DNA of 64,000 nucleotides from the NCBI GenBank assembly GCA_030066015.1, contig JASJCL010000011.1:1-64000 (forward strand). The letters run 5' to 3'. Origin of the DNA: Desulfosarcinaceae bacterium. Its GTDB lineage: Bacteria > Desulfobacterota > Desulfobacteria > Desulfobacterales > Desulfosarcinaceae. The notes under the pieces are model-generated. The model saw only the letters and a program-made list of their open reading frames with translations. It was not told where the DNA came from and searched no databases. Below are positions 45,941 to 55,675 of the stretch, piece by piece; positions within the stretch are counted from its first letter, which is position 1; every line of letters begins with the position of its first letter. The position numbers and the translations under genes were made by a program.

Positions 45941-47100
45941 AGATGGCCGCCGGGAAGCTTCAAGAAGTTGTCCGCTTCGACAGTTGCCGTTCGTGGCTGG
46001 AGACCATCATGGGGGATGACGGCCGGCGTCATGATCCGCTGAGGTGGTTGCTCTACGGTTGTTCCCGGATATACGCTAAGATCGTCGAGTCCCGTGTCCG
46101 CCGCTACCACCACCACACCGGTAGGATCCTGCAACTGCCCCGACCGGTTATTTCGGTGGGCAATCTCACCACAGGAGGGACGGGGAAAACACCCATGACG
46201 GTCTATTTGGCCGGCCTCATCAAATCAACGGGGCTGACCCCTGTGATTCTCAGTCGTGGATACGGCGGCAGGGCGGAACGCAGCGGCGCATTTGTTTCCA
46301 CCGGGTCAGGTCCGCAGCTCCCGGTGGAGGTGGCCGGGGACGAGGCTTATCTGCTGTCCCGTCGCCTCCCCGATGTGCCGGTCGTCGTTGGACGCGATCG
46401 TCACGCGATGGGACTGGCAGCCATGGATCGGCTTTCCCCCGATTGCTTCATCCTTGACGACGGATATCAGCACATCCAATTGCATCGGGACTTGAACTTG
46501 GCCCTCATTGATTGTAGACGTCCCTTCGGCAACCGTCACCTGCTGCCCCGGGGACATCTGCGGGAACCACTGACGGCGCTGAAGCGAGCGGACGCCGTCA
46601 TTCTAACCCGCTGCGATCTGAACACCACAGGGGGCCTCCCCGAAGTAAACGCCCACTGTCCGGGTAAGCCGGTGTTTCGATCCAGGCACCGCTCCTATGT
46701 TTCAGGGCGATGGACCGCGGGGCAATCCTCACCGGCGCCACCGAGGGGTGATCTGCCCTCTGGTGCGGCGGTTTACCTCTTCTCGGGAATTGCCGATAAT
46801 CTGGCCTTCCAGGCGTCCATCGCGGCGATGGGGGCACAGTTGGTGGGGGTCGCTGCATTCGCCGACCATCACCCGTACACTGGTGAGGACTTACGGAAGA
46901 TCGCGGCGGCGGCCGAGCACACGGGGGCCGAGGTGCTGATAACCACTGCCAAAGACGCCGTCCGCTTGCCACACCCCTTGCCCTGGCGCAAGGCGCTACT
47001 GGTCGCTGATGTGGCGTTGGAGTTCGCTGACGACCGCTTTGAGGCGTATTGCCTCCAAATACTCTCACGCCTCGGCGGGGAGCGATCTGTCGCGGCTTGA
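45937..47100 (+). CDS. lpxK: Tetraacyldisaccharide 4'-kinase
   Basis: 387 residues. It has an unusual P-loop (GNLTTGGTGKTP, about 73-84), LSRGYGG, GDEAYLL, DDGYQHIQL and IDCRRPFGNRHLLPRG, all LpxK hallmarks, and TTAKDAVRLP near the end. It phosphorylates the 4' position of the lipid A precursor at the inner membrane. The start is GTG 45937 (overlap with lptG) or ATG 45943. Confidence 0.94.
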   Translation: MKMAAGKLQEVVRFDSCRSWLETIMGDDGRRHDPLRWLLYGCSRIYAKIVESRVRRYHHHTGRILQLPRPVISVGNLTTGGTGKTPMTVYLAGLIKSTGLTPVILSRGYGGRAERSGAFVSTGSGPQLPVEVAGDEAYLLSRRLPDVPVVVGRDRHAMGLAAMDRLSPDCFILDDGYQHIQLHRDLNLALIDCRRPFGNRHLLPRGHLREPLTALKRADAVILTRCDLNTTGGLPEVNAHCPGKPVFRSRHRSYVSGRWTAGQSSPAPPRGDLPSGAAVYLFSGIADNLAFQASIAAMGAQLVGVAAFADHHPYTGEDLRKIAAAAEHTGAEVLITTAKDAVRLPHPLPWRKALLVADVALEFADDRFEAYCLQILSRLGGERSVAA

Positions 47101-47264
47101 GGGCCCTGGGCAATTGTTGGACGACGCCGCTGCCTGTGATTGAGGGAGCGGACCAGGGCATCCTCCTCATTTTGGCGGTTAGAAACCTGACGCGGCACCA
47201 AGGCGCTCGACCGACATCCCCGCCATGGTGACGGGGCCGTTCGAACCGATATGAGACAGTCATC

Positions 47265-48272
47265 TTGAAATTGAATACGAGCCGGCAAGCGCCCTTTTCG
47301 AGAATACCCGCTCCCCTCAAGGAGATACGGGCTTTTGTCGGTGCCAACACGCGGAAACCTGCAGCAGGGGGGCATCCACTTGCCAAACGCTTGTTGGCCT
47401 GGCTTACGAACCGCATGCGCGCACTGACCTGGGAGCAGGCCTATTTTCTAGGCGGTGCCATCGGTGCCGCATTGGCCGCTCTTGGCGTTCGTTGGCCGGT
47501 AGCACGCACCAACTTGGAGATTGTATTCGGCAATCGGCTCACGCTGGTTGAAAAGCGTCGCATCTTCAAAGCCGCCTGGGTCAACTTTGGTCGGGTGGCG
47601 ATCAACCACTTGCGGCTGCCCTACATGCCGCCAGAGTTCTGGTCCAGCCACGTCCGCTTCCCTGATGAAGGCAACCTGCGGGCGTTGTTTGATCGGCGGC
47701 GGGGGATTATCATCGCCTGCGGTCATATGGGGATGATGGATTTGGCCGGAGGACGGCTGGGCAAGTGCGGGTATCCGGTTGCGGTTGTGGCCAAGCCCAT
47801 GCGATCACCCAGCATCGATCACTTGGTTCTCAGTGCCCGCGAGGCCCTGTACATGAGCACCATTCCCCACCGCGACTCGGCTCGTCGGATTTTGAAAGGA
47901 TTGCGCAGCGGCGAAGCGATTTTCTTCATCATTGATCAGAACATGAAGCGCAGCCAGGGGATTTTCGTGGACTGGTTTGGCCAGCCGGCGTCCGTCAGCC
48001 CTGCCGCGGCCGTATTTGCCCGGCAGACCAAGGCACCAGTGGTGGCCGGCTATCTTGAACAGACAGGACCGAAACAATTCATCCTGCACATGAGTGCACC
48101 GCTGCCTTGGATTTCGATCGCCGACGACCCGGACACCGAACTGGTCGTCAACTCCCAGAACCAGGCCAACGCCTATCAGAAGCTGATTCTAGCAAAACCC
48201 GAACTCTGGTTCTGGATCCACCGGCGCTGGAAAATTCAACCCAAGGGCAAGAAATGGCCCTATCCCAACTGA
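47265..48272 (+). CDS. LpxL/HtrB-like lysophospholipid/lipid A acyltransferase
   Basis: 335 residues from TTG 47265; a start some 35-50 residues later is also possible, since the first 38 residues are atypical. The HxxxxD motif is GHMGMMD, and FIIDQNMKRSQGIFVDWFG corresponds to the DQ...G.FVPFFG block of late acyltransferases. The C terminus IHRRWK is typical (WxHRRxK). It adds a secondary acyl chain to Kdo-lipid A. It is the only LpxL homologue in the window. Confidence 0.87.
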   Translation: MKLNTSRQAPFSRIPAPLKEIRAFVGANTRKPAAGGHPLAKRLLAWLTNRMRALTWEQAYFLGGAIGAALAALGVRWPVARTNLEIVFGNRLTLVEKRRIFKAAWVNFGRVAINHLRLPYMPPEFWSSHVRFPDEGNLRALFDRRRGIIIACGHMGMMDLAGGRLGKCGYPVAVVAKPMRSPSIDHLVLSAREALYMSTIPHRDSARRILKGLRSGEAIFFIIDQNMKRSQGIFVDWFGQPASVSPAAAVFARQTKAPVVAGYLEQTGPKQFILHMSAPLPWISIADDPDTELVVNSQNQANAYQKLILAKPELWFWIHRRWKIQPKGKKWPYPN

Positions 48273-48340
48273 GCGTCCAACGGTTTCCCGATAGGGGTTG
48301 CTAAGGACGTCGCACATATGAAACTATTGGAAAAGAGCCG

Positions 48341-48715
48341 ATGAAAATTGAAGTGGCCAACGGCGAGATTGTTGACAAATTCACCATCTTGTCCATCAAA
48401 CGGCAGCAGATCACCGATCGATCAAAGCTGAAGAATATTCGCAAGGAGTACGACCTCCTGGCGGAGGCCCTGGTGGCACTCGGCATCCCGACGGACGACC
48501 CCGACCTGGTGGCCTTGCAGGCCGTTAATCAGGCCCTTTGGGAAATCGAGGATCTGATTCGCCGCAAAGAGGCTGACCAGTGCTTTGATGACGAGTTCAT
48601 CGAACTGGCCCGCCGTGTTTACAAGAGCAACGACCGCCGGGCGGCCCTGAAGCGCCGCATCAATGAGAAAACGGGTTCCTTGCTGTTGGAGGAGAAGGCG
48701 TATGCGGCCTATTGA
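48341..48715 (+). CDS. DUF6165 family protein
   Basis: A 124-residue soluble charged protein, predicted all-helical after a short N-terminal strand (IEVANGEIVDKFTILSIKRQ). Proteins of this kind sit in LPS and glycan loci but have no assigned function. It lies 68 bases after the acyltransferase, and its stop overlaps a possible TTG of the next gene, so it is part of the same transcript. Confidence 0.75.
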   Translation: MKIEVANGEIVDKFTILSIKRQQITDRSKLKNIRKEYDLLAEALVALGIPTDDPDLVALQAVNQALWEIEDLIRRKEADQCFDDEFIELARRVYKSNDRRAALKRRINEKTGSLLLEEKAYAAY

Positions 48716-48777
48716 AGCTGGGCATAACGGCTGGCTTTCTCGGCAATCGCCTACCTCGACAGCGCGGGCTGCTTAGC

Positions 48778-49569
48778 ATGGAGACGAGACTACCGCTGTC
48801 GGTCGCCATCATCTCCTTCAACGAGGCCGAGAACATCGCCCGCACTCTGCGCAGTATCGCCGATATTGCTGCGGAGATCGTGGTCGTGGACTCCCACTCC
48901 GGTGATGCCACCCGCGAAATCGCCGCTCAATTCGGGGCCAATGTTTACACGGAGGACTGGAAAGGCCATGTGCGCCAGAAGAATTCGGCGCTGATGAAAT
49001 GCACGCAGCCGTGGGTGTTGGCGCTGGATTGCGATGAAGTTGTCGGCGCGGATCTGAAACGAAGCATTATCAGCGCAGTGCGCACGAAGGCGGCGGGCGG
49101 CTTTCGCGTCTGCCGACGTAGTGACTATCTCGGTAAACGCCTGCGCCACAACTGGTATCCGGATCGCAAACTGCGGCTGGTCAGACGAAGCGCGCAGCCG
49201 CGCTGGGAAGGCTACGATCCCCACGACCGTCTTGTCATCTCAGGCCCTGTTGGCGACCTCAATGGAGATTTGATCCACTACTCCTATAAAAATATCGAGG
49301 ACCATTTTATCCGTCTTGTTCACTATGCCCGCATCGCCGCCGACTCCTACTACCAAGAGGGCCGGCGGTTCCACCTCCACCAGCTGGTCACACGGCCACT
49401 GGCTGCTTTCATCAAGAAGTACTTCCTGCGGGCCGGTTTTCTGGACGGCCTCCAGGGGCTGGTGATCGCCGTAAGCAGTTTGGTGTACGTCTTCTTGAAG
49501 TACATGTTCTTATGGGAACGACAGCATGATGTCCAAAACTCCACAGGCGACCCATATGCTTCCAAATGA
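48778..49569 (+). CDS. WaaE/KdtX-like family 2 glycosyltransferase
   Basis: About 263 residues. The start LSVAIISFNEAENI and VVDSHSGDATREIA, the DxD-like ALDCDEVV and the RHNWYPDRKLRLVRR stretch match the LPS core beta-1,4-glucosyltransferase group (WaaE). A membrane-associated helix lies near the C terminus. ATG 48778 matches the family start; a TTG at 48712 overlapping the previous stop is an alternative. It probably adds glucose to an inner-core heptose. Confidence 0.85.
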   Translation: METRLPLSVAIISFNEAENIARTLRSIADIAAEIVVVDSHSGDATREIAAQFGANVYTEDWKGHVRQKNSALMKCTQPWVLALDCDEVVGADLKRSIISAVRTKAAGGFRVCRRSDYLGKRLRHNWYPDRKLRLVRRSAQPRWEGYDPHDRLVISGPVGDLNGDLIHYSYKNIEDHFIRLVHYARIAADSYYQEGRRFHLHQLVTRPLAAFIKKYFLRAGFLDGLQGLVIAVSSLVYVFLKYMFLWERQHDVQNSTGDPYASK

Positions 49570-50746
49570 GCGGGCCAGACCGCCCTGGCGGACGCTGTTT
49601 CTGCTGTTGCTGGGCAGTGCTCACCTCATCTCCATCAGCGCAACCCAGAGTCTGCTGGCCGGGCTGGTGATCTATGTCGTTTACCGGATCTACCGGCAGG
49701 ACTACCACTTGAACGTATTCCCCTATGTCATCACTTTCGCGATCATATTTTTACTGGCCTCTCTGTCTGCTCCGCTGGGGGTGAATCCGGAAAAGTCCCT
49801 AAAAAAAATCTTCGGCTGGTGGATTTACCTCTTCTTTCCGACCATGTTCCTGATGGTGTATTACGAGGAGAACATCCTCCCCCGTTTGGCCTGCTTCATC
49901 ACGCTGGGTGCCAATGTGGCCGCCACCGTTGGCGCTTATCAATTTTTTATCGGCGGCATGGATCGTGCGACTGGGTTCTTTGCCCACGCGTTGACCTACG
50001 CCAACACGCTCAGTATCGTACTCTGTTTGGTGATTGCGATGCTATTGTCGCACGATTACACCCGTCGCTGGGAGTTTTGGTATTACGCCCTGTCTCTACC
50101 ACTCATTCTCTTGGGCCTCGGAATATCCATCAGTCGCGGCCCCATGCTTTCCGCCCTGATCACCCTTTTGCTGATACTTGTCATCCGTCTGCGCCGCAGG
50201 GGGGTCTTGATCTGCGGTCTCATTCTGGTGTTCTCGGGCCTCCTCATCGTCAGTACACCCGACCTGAAGAACCGCTATGTCGAACTGGTTGACAAATCCT
50301 GGGCGGACCCTCATACATCGGTCGGCGTCCGCATCCCGCTGTGGAAAGTGGCCGTTAAAATCATCGCGGATCACCCCATTTTCGGTATTGGTGAGCGCAA
50401 TTTTCGGCAGGTGGCCTTGGCGCATCTCGAAACCCCCCTGCACACCATGGCCCACGCCCACAATGCCTACCTGCAATTTGCCCTGACCCACGGAATTCCC
50501 GCCTTTTGCGTACTGGCCTACCTGCTGGCCCGCATCTTTCTGGTGGCGACCAGAAAAGCCCTCTCAGCGGCGCCCTTCGGGCTTGCCAGCCTGGCGGTGC
50601 TGTGTGTCTTCCTGCTGGAGGGGCTGACCGAGAACGTGCTCGGCGACTCTGAGGTGGCCATGCTCTTTTTTTCGCTCATGGGCGCCTTTACCGGCCTGTT
50701 TCAGCGGGACCGCCTCCCGTTGCGAGCGGCGGATCCCTCATCCTGA
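49526..50746 (+). CDS. O-antigen ligase/polymerase (WaaL/Wzy-like)
   Basis: 406 residues with about eleven to twelve membrane helices and one large periplasmic loop (about 275-320) carrying HPIFGIGERNF and MAHAHNAYLQ. The HxHN-type motif is the hallmark of the Wzy_C superfamily. It joins O-chains to the lipid A core or polymerises glycan units. It overlaps the previous gene by 44 bases; ATG 49556 would shorten the overlap. Confidence 0.87.
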   Translation: MMSKTPQATHMLPNERARPPWRTLFLLLLGSAHLISISATQSLLAGLVIYVVYRIYRQDYHLNVFPYVITFAIIFLLASLSAPLGVNPEKSLKKIFGWWIYLFFPTMFLMVYYEENILPRLACFITLGANVAATVGAYQFFIGGMDRATGFFAHALTYANTLSIVLCLVIAMLLSHDYTRRWEFWYYALSLPLILLGLGISISRGPMLSALITLLLILVIRLRRRGVLICGLILVFSGLLIVSTPDLKNRYVELVDKSWADPHTSVGVRIPLWKVAVKIIADHPIFGIGERNFRQVALAHLETPLHTMAHAHNAYLQFALTHGIPAFCVLAYLLARIFLVATRKALSAAPFGLASLAVLCVFLLEGLTENVLGDSEVAMLFFSLMGAFTGLFQRDRLPLRAADPSS

Positions 50747-50782
50747 CCAGCGGCGTGGCGGGAAGGAGAAGCGCATTTCCCA

Positions 50783-51961
50783 ATGACGGCCACAGCGTCG
50801 AATAGGCGTCGCGGATCGCGCGAGCAACCCCGATTGCGGGCCGCAGTGGTGACCCACACCCTGGCGCTTGGGGGATCGCCCCGGAGTCTGTTGAACGTGG
50901 CGGGTGCTGTGCGCCTGCGTGGTTTTACCCCTATGCTCTACTACGGCACCCCAGGGCCGCTCGAGACGGAGTTCAGCGCTGCGAATATCCCATCGCGTCA
51001 CCTCCCCAAGTACAAAGGCCTATGGGGCCTGCACCTGGGGTTCATTTATCGGATCATGCGCCGTTACCGGCGTGACAATATCCGCCTCGTTTTCCTCAAT
51101 TGTCTGGTCTCCTATTACAAATACCACGCCTTGGCAGCGCGCCTGCTCGGGTTGCCGATCATATGGTCCATTCGTGAGGACGTTCACAGCAAGCGCGGCC
51201 GCAGACTGTTTCGATGGCTGAGACGGCTGGCCGACATCGTCATGCCCTGCTCCAGTGCAATCGCCAATACTCTCCGGCAACGGGGATTGGACTTGCCCAT
51301 AGAAGTGGTTCACAATGGGATCGATGTACCGCCGCTGGATGATACCGACGACGCTGATTTGCGCCGCCGGCTGCACATTCCCGCCGACCGATGGGTGGTC
51401 GGCTGCGTGGGCAGTATCGAAGTCAGAAAAGGACAGCTGGATCTTGTAGCAGCGCTGAACGGCTGGACCTGCCAGGATGGTGCGCTGGATCTGGTTCTCG
51501 TCGGGGCGCCTGGAAGGAAGGGGGATGCCGATCCATACTTGCTGGACCTTCAACACACCGTCGACCGGCTACCAGGCCATGTTCGGGTTCATCTCATCGG
51601 TGCCCACCGGGATATCGCCCCTTTATACAAAGAGATGGACGTTGTCTGTCTGCCGAGCCACTGGGAGGGGAGCTCGCGCACGATCCTGGAAGCGATGCGT
51701 GCCCAACGCCCCCTGCTGACAACGACCGCTGGCGGCAATCCAGAGATCGTGCGCCATATGGAGAGCGCCTACCTCGTCTCGCCAGGTGACCGTCATGCCC
51801 TGGTCGAAGGTCTCCGATACCTGAAACGGCATCCCCGTAAAGCAGCCGCCCTCGCACAAATCGCCCATCGGGATCTGTGCGCCGATTACACCTTGAGCCA
51901 CTACAGGGAGCGGGTCGCAGCCGTCATCGATGCGGCGTTATCGAGTTGTAACCGCCGGTAG
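50783..51961 (+). CDS. Family 4 glycosyltransferase
   Basis: 392 residues of GT-B fold. The C-terminal domain has VGSIEVRKGQLDLVAAL and an EGSSRTILE (ExxxxxxxE) donor site. LGGSPRSLLN near the N terminus is the acceptor-side loop. The sugar is unknown. It follows the O-antigen ligase by 36 bases. Confidence 0.87.
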   Translation: MTATASNRRRGSREQPRLRAAVVTHTLALGGSPRSLLNVAGAVRLRGFTPMLYYGTPGPLETEFSAANIPSRHLPKYKGLWGLHLGFIYRIMRRYRRDNIRLVFLNCLVSYYKYHALAARLLGLPIIWSIREDVHSKRGRRLFRWLRRLADIVMPCSSAIANTLRQRGLDLPIEVVHNGIDVPPLDDTDDADLRRRLHIPADRWVVGCVGSIEVRKGQLDLVAALNGWTCQDGALDLVLVGAPGRKGDADPYLLDLQHTVDRLPGHVRVHLIGAHRDIAPLYKEMDVVCLPSHWEGSSRTILEAMRAQRPLLTTTAGGNPEIVRHMESAYLVSPGDRHALVEGLRYLKRHPRKAAALAQIAHRDLCADYTLSHYRERVAAVIDAALSSCNRR

Positions 51962-51999
51962 AGGCGGCCGTGGACAAAGGGGCCTTCAGAGATGCGCTC

Positions 52000-52035
52000 C
52001 TGGATGCGGTCTTGGATGCGGTCTTGGATTCGGTC
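52000..52035. repeat. 12-bp tandem repeat, three units
   Basis: Three units of the type TTGGATGCGGTC (52000-52011, 52012-52023, 52024-52035, one change each in the outer units). They lie in the gap between the GT4 gene and the epimerase gene. No gene was supported there on either strand. Confidence 0.7.
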
Positions 52036-52160
52036 TGGCAAATGCAAGCGCTTGCAGAGAGACCTTGCATAAGGTGGCCTCAATGGCGTAAGGAAGCACC
52101 GGTTTGGCGGAAACGGAACTGGCGGTCGTCCTGGGCACGACCACTGCGAAGGAGCGCTGG

Positions 52161-53198
52161 ATGCAGGAGATATTGATTACGGGAGGGGCGGGTTTCACCG
52201 GCACCAACTTTGCGGCCGCCTATTTGGCCAAGGGGTGCCGGGTCACCCTTTTCGACAACCTGTCGCGCAAGGGCAGCCGTGAGAATCTGGAATTCCTGAA
52301 GCGGCATGCACAGGCTGAGCACTTGTCGATCATAGAGGGCGATATCCGGCAGCCCACTGCGGCGGTCAAGGCCGCCGTCGAGCGGTCCGATGTCCTCTTC
52401 CACTTCGCCGCCCAGGTGGCCGTGACAACCTCGGTGGCAGATCCGCGAGACGATTTTGAGCACAACGCCCTGGGCACCCTCAACATGCTCGAACTGGTAC
52501 GCACATCGCAGGGAAAACACCCGGTCTTCTTCTTCGCCTCCACCAACAAGGTCTACGGCGGCATGGAGGATGTGGTGATCGAGAAGGGCGACACCAGCTA
52601 TTACTACCGCGACTTCCCCAACGGTATTCCCGAAGATCGCATCCTCGACTTTCACTCCCCGTATGGTTGCTCCAAGGGCGCCGCCGATCAATACGTACGC
52701 GATTACGCCCGCATCTACGGCATTCGGAGCGTGGTTTTTCGCCAGAGCTGCATCTACGGATATCGTCAATTCGGCATCGAAGACCAGGGCTGGGTGGCCT
52801 GGTTCGTCATAGCGGCCATTCTCGGGCGCCCGATCACCATCTATGGCGACGGCATGCAGGTGCGAGACGTGCTCTTTGTCGAGGACCTTATCGAGGCCTA
52901 CGACATGGCCTGGAACCAGATTGAGGTCACCAGTGGACAGGTGTTCAACATCGGCGGTGGGCCTGTGAACACCATGTCCCTGCTGCAACTGCTGGACATT
53001 CTGCGCAACACCTTGTCCATTGAGCTGCCAGTGACGCATACCGACTGGCGTCCAGGAGATCAACCCGTCTACGTGTCGGACATCGGTAAGGCGGAGCAGA
53101 CCTTCGGCTGGCGTCCCAGAACCAATTGTCGGCAAGGGGTTGCCAAGCTCATCGCCTGGGTCCAGGAGAACCACCCGATGCTTGCGCAATTGTTTTGA
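52161..53198 (+). CDS. NAD-dependent sugar epimerase, CDP-paratose 2-epimerase-like
   Basis: 345 residues of extended SDR type: TGGAGFTG cofactor motif at about 7-14, FDNLSRKGSRENL, FHFAAQVAVTTSV, the catalytic YGCSK (Tyr-x-x-x-Lys) and FRQSCIYGYRQFGIEDQGWVAWF split by a turn, a block characteristic of the CDP-tyvelose/paratose epimerase branch. It should change one sugar centre of a nucleotide sugar for the O-chain or core. ATG 52161 follows GGAGCG. No rfbFGHS genes are nearby, so the substrate may differ. Confidence 0.83.
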   Translation: MQEILITGGAGFTGTNFAAAYLAKGCRVTLFDNLSRKGSRENLEFLKRHAQAEHLSIIEGDIRQPTAAVKAAVERSDVLFHFAAQVAVTTSVADPRDDFEHNALGTLNMLELVRTSQGKHPVFFFASTNKVYGGMEDVVIEKGDTSYYYRDFPNGIPEDRILDFHSPYGCSKGAADQYVRDYARIYGIRSVVFRQSCIYGYRQFGIEDQGWVAWFVIAAILGRPITIYGDGMQVRDVLFVEDLIEAYDMAWNQIEVTSGQVFNIGGGPVNTMSLLQLLDILRNTLSIELPVTHTDWRPGDQPVYVSDIGKAEQTFGWRPRTNCRQGVAKLIAWVQENHPMLAQLF

Positions 53199-53226
53199 CG
53201 GTTGGACGGGCGGCGACTTCTGCCGC

Positions 53227-54366
53227 TCAGCGACTGAAACGTCGGTAGACGCTTAGGGTCTGCGCAGCCATGGACCGCGGGGAGAAGCGATCGGCGTGAC
53301 GATAGCCGCGATCGATGCAGCGCCGGCGCAGGTCGGCATCGGTCAGCAGCCGCTCGATCCCATTGGCGATCTCCTCCACCGAGGTGGGATCTACCAGGAT
53401 GGCGGCCTTCCCCCCGGCCTCGGGCAGGGATGAGACTTTGCCGGTCAAGACCGGTGTCCCCAGGCGCATCGCCTCCAAGACAGGATAGCCGAAGCCCTCG
53501 AACTCCGATGGGTAGGCCATGGCGGTGGCCAGCTGGTAAACACCGGCCAGATCCATCTCGTAGATGGGGCCGGTCAGGCGGATACGCTCTTGGTGTCTCA
53601 AGGCGGCGATTCCCCGTAGGATCTCCTTGTAAAACCACCCTTTGGAACCGACGATGAGAAACACACTCTCCGGCGGGATGCGACCGTCTGCGAGAAGGCG
53701 GTCGAATGCCTGGGCCGTCCGCAAGATATTTTTCCGGGGCTCAATGGTGCCCACGTAGAGCAGATAGATCTCCGGCAGATGGTAGGTCTGGCGTATCTTC
53801 GCCAGCCGTGCCGGTTTCAGCGGTATAAAAACGTCGTCGAAGGCCGGATAGATTACCGTTATCTTTTCTTCAGGGATATCGAAACGATCTACCAGATCTC
53901 GTTTGGTGGCCTGCGATATGCTGATGATGTGGTCGGCGCGCTGGGCCGATTTGCGGAAGATATAGCGGTAGTAGTTCCGATCCCAGGTGCGAAAATACTG
54001 CGGGTATCTCAGAAAGATCAGATCCAGCATGGTCACTACCATTGGGCAGGTGGTGCAGTTCGGCAAGACATGGCTGGGCCCGTGGAACAGCCCGTAATCC
54101 CCCTGATCCAACAGCTTTGGCAGACGGTGAAAGCGCCAGAGCGCATTACCCAAATCGCCGCCCAAACGCTGCTGTGCGGTGATGGTCGCCACCCGGGCGC
54201 TTCGTGGAGGGGCGAAGGCGCATTCGCCGGGAGGCTTGAACAGTGTCAGGCGGAGTTGATCATCAAAGTCAGGTGCCAGCAGCGCATTGACCAGGGTCCG
54301 GCTGTAGCGGCCCAGCCCGGAGGTGTTGCGGAAAAAGCGTTTGGCGTCCATAGCCACGTGGATCAT
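53227..54366 (-). CDS. Family 4 glycosyltransferase (mannosyltransferase-like)
   Basis: 379 residues. DAKRFFRNTSGLGRYSRTLVN at the start (split by turns) and VGTIEPRKN, then EGFGYPVLE (ExxxxxxxE), match the GT4 mannosyltransferase branch with the R-x-x-x-G-I/L-G-R-Y acceptor loop. ATG 54366 has GAGAGG upstream. It is convergent with the epimerase (28 bases apart) and divergent from the WaaG-like gene. Confidence 0.86.
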   Translation of the reverse strand: MIHVAMDAKRFFRNTSGLGRYSRTLVNALLAPDFDDQLRLTLFKPPGECAFAPPRSARVATITAQQRLGGDLGNALWRFHRLPKLLDQGDYGLFHGPSHVLPNCTTCPMVVTMLDLIFLRYPQYFRTWDRNYYRYIFRKSAQRADHIISISQATKRDLVDRFDIPEEKITVIYPAFDDVFIPLKPARLAKIRQTYHLPEIYLLYVGTIEPRKNILRTAQAFDRLLADGRIPPESVFLIVGSKGWFYKEILRGIAALRHQERIRLTGPIYEMDLAGVYQLATAMAYPSEFEGFGYPVLEAMRLGTPVLTGKVSSLPEAGGKAAILVDPTSVEEIANGIERLLTDADLRRRCIDRGYRHADRFSPRSMAAQTLSVYRRFSR

Positions 54367-54505
54367 GCAGATGCCTCTCGTCAGGTAAGTGGGGAGCGCC
54401 CTCGTTGAACGCCGCACCTTTGCGGCGGCTGGGCTGGCATAATGACCAGCGATGGCTGAAAATGCAACCCTCTGTTTACACCAGCAATGGTTCCAAGGGG
54501 TATTT

Positions 54506-55675
54506 TTGAAGATTGCCCTCACCCATATCCGTCAAGCCTGGTCGGGCGGCACGGAAACCTACCTCAACCAACTGGCCGCCTACCTGGCAGTGCAGGGGCA
54601 TTCGGTAACCATTATCTGCCGACGGCGTCAGGAAACGCCCCATACGGCCGTTCGTTTCGTGGTGCTGCGATCGCCCACCTTGGGTGTCGCCCACCGGGTG
54701 TGGCAATTCGCCCGAGATGTCTCCCGCCATCTCGATCAGCAGGCCTATGATCTCGTATACGGTCTGGGACGGACCTGGCGCCAAGACGTGATACGCCTCG
54801 GTGGCGGCTGTCACCAGAGCTATCTGGAGCGTTCGCGGCCCCACACACTCTCCTGGGCCCAGCGGTACCTGGGCGCGGGTCGACTCAAGCACGCGCTCTA
54901 CCGCAAAATTGAAACCCGCACCTTGTCTCCTCACACTCGCCAGATTATCGTGTGCAATGCCCGCATGGTCCGCGAGGACATCGTTGCCCGTTATGGCGTT
55001 CCGCGCAGACAGATCTCCGTGGTCGGCAACGGCGTCGACTTGGACCGCTTCCATCCGGTTCTAAAGGAGGACCGCGGTCGCCATCTGCGACGGTCCTGCG
55101 GATTTAGAAAGGGGGAAACCGTGCTCCTGTTTCTGGGATCGGGGTACAAGCGCAAGGGCCTCGACCTCTTGCTCACGGCCATGCCGGCCGTCATCCGGCG
55201 ATGCCCCCGGGCACGGTTGCTCGTGGTGGGTTACGATCGCCACCAGGCGGCCTTTGAGCGCAGCGCGGGTGAATTGGGCATCTCTGACCGGGTGGTGTTT
55301 CTCGGCGGGCGCCGCGATGTGGCGGACTGCTACGCTGCCAGTGACCTCTATATTTTGCCGACGCGCTACGATCCCTTCGCCAACTCGACGCTGGAGGCCA
55401 TGGCCGTCGGCCTGCCCGTCATCACCACCACGGCCAACGGCGGCAGCGAAGTGATCAGGCCGGGAATTGATGGCGAGGTCGTCGCCCCCGAGGCGGCCTC
55501 CCTCACCGAGGCGCTGCTGAACTGGTTGGACCCGGTGCGGTGCAGGAGCGCCGGCATTGCCGCCCGCCAGGCGGCCTCTCGACACAGCGCCGCATCCAAA
55601 TTGGCGGCAACCATGGAACTTCTGGAACAGACCGCCGCAGCCAAACGGGCGAGTCGCCACGGCGTGCCGCAATGA
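54506..55675 (+). CDS. WaaG-like family 4 glycosyltransferase
   Basis: About 389 residues from TTG 54506, where KIALTHIRQAWSGGTETY matches the WaaG start and AAGGGG stands five bases upstream; ATG 54452 would add 18 residues. The family traits are RLGGGCHQSYL, VVGNGVDLDRFHP, LLFLGSGYKRKG and a donor site DPFANSTLE. WaaG adds the first outer-core glucose to heptose. Its stop overlaps the LPS kinase start (ATGA), as in waa operons. Confidence 0.85.
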   Translation: MKIALTHIRQAWSGGTETYLNQLAAYLAVQGHSVTIICRRRQETPHTAVRFVVLRSPTLGVAHRVWQFARDVSRHLDQQAYDLVYGLGRTWRQDVIRLGGGCHQSYLERSRPHTLSWAQRYLGAGRLKHALYRKIETRTLSPHTRQIIVCNARMVREDIVARYGVPRRQISVVGNGVDLDRFHPVLKEDRGRHLRRSCGFRKGETVLLFLGSGYKRKGLDLLLTAMPAVIRRCPRARLLVVGYDRHQAAFERSAGELGISDRVVFLGGRRDVADCYAASDLYILPTRYDPFANSTLEAMAVGLPVITTTANGGSEVIRPGIDGEVVAPEAASLTEALLNWLDPVRCRSAGIAARQAASRHSAASKLAATMELLEQTAAAKRASRHGVPQ

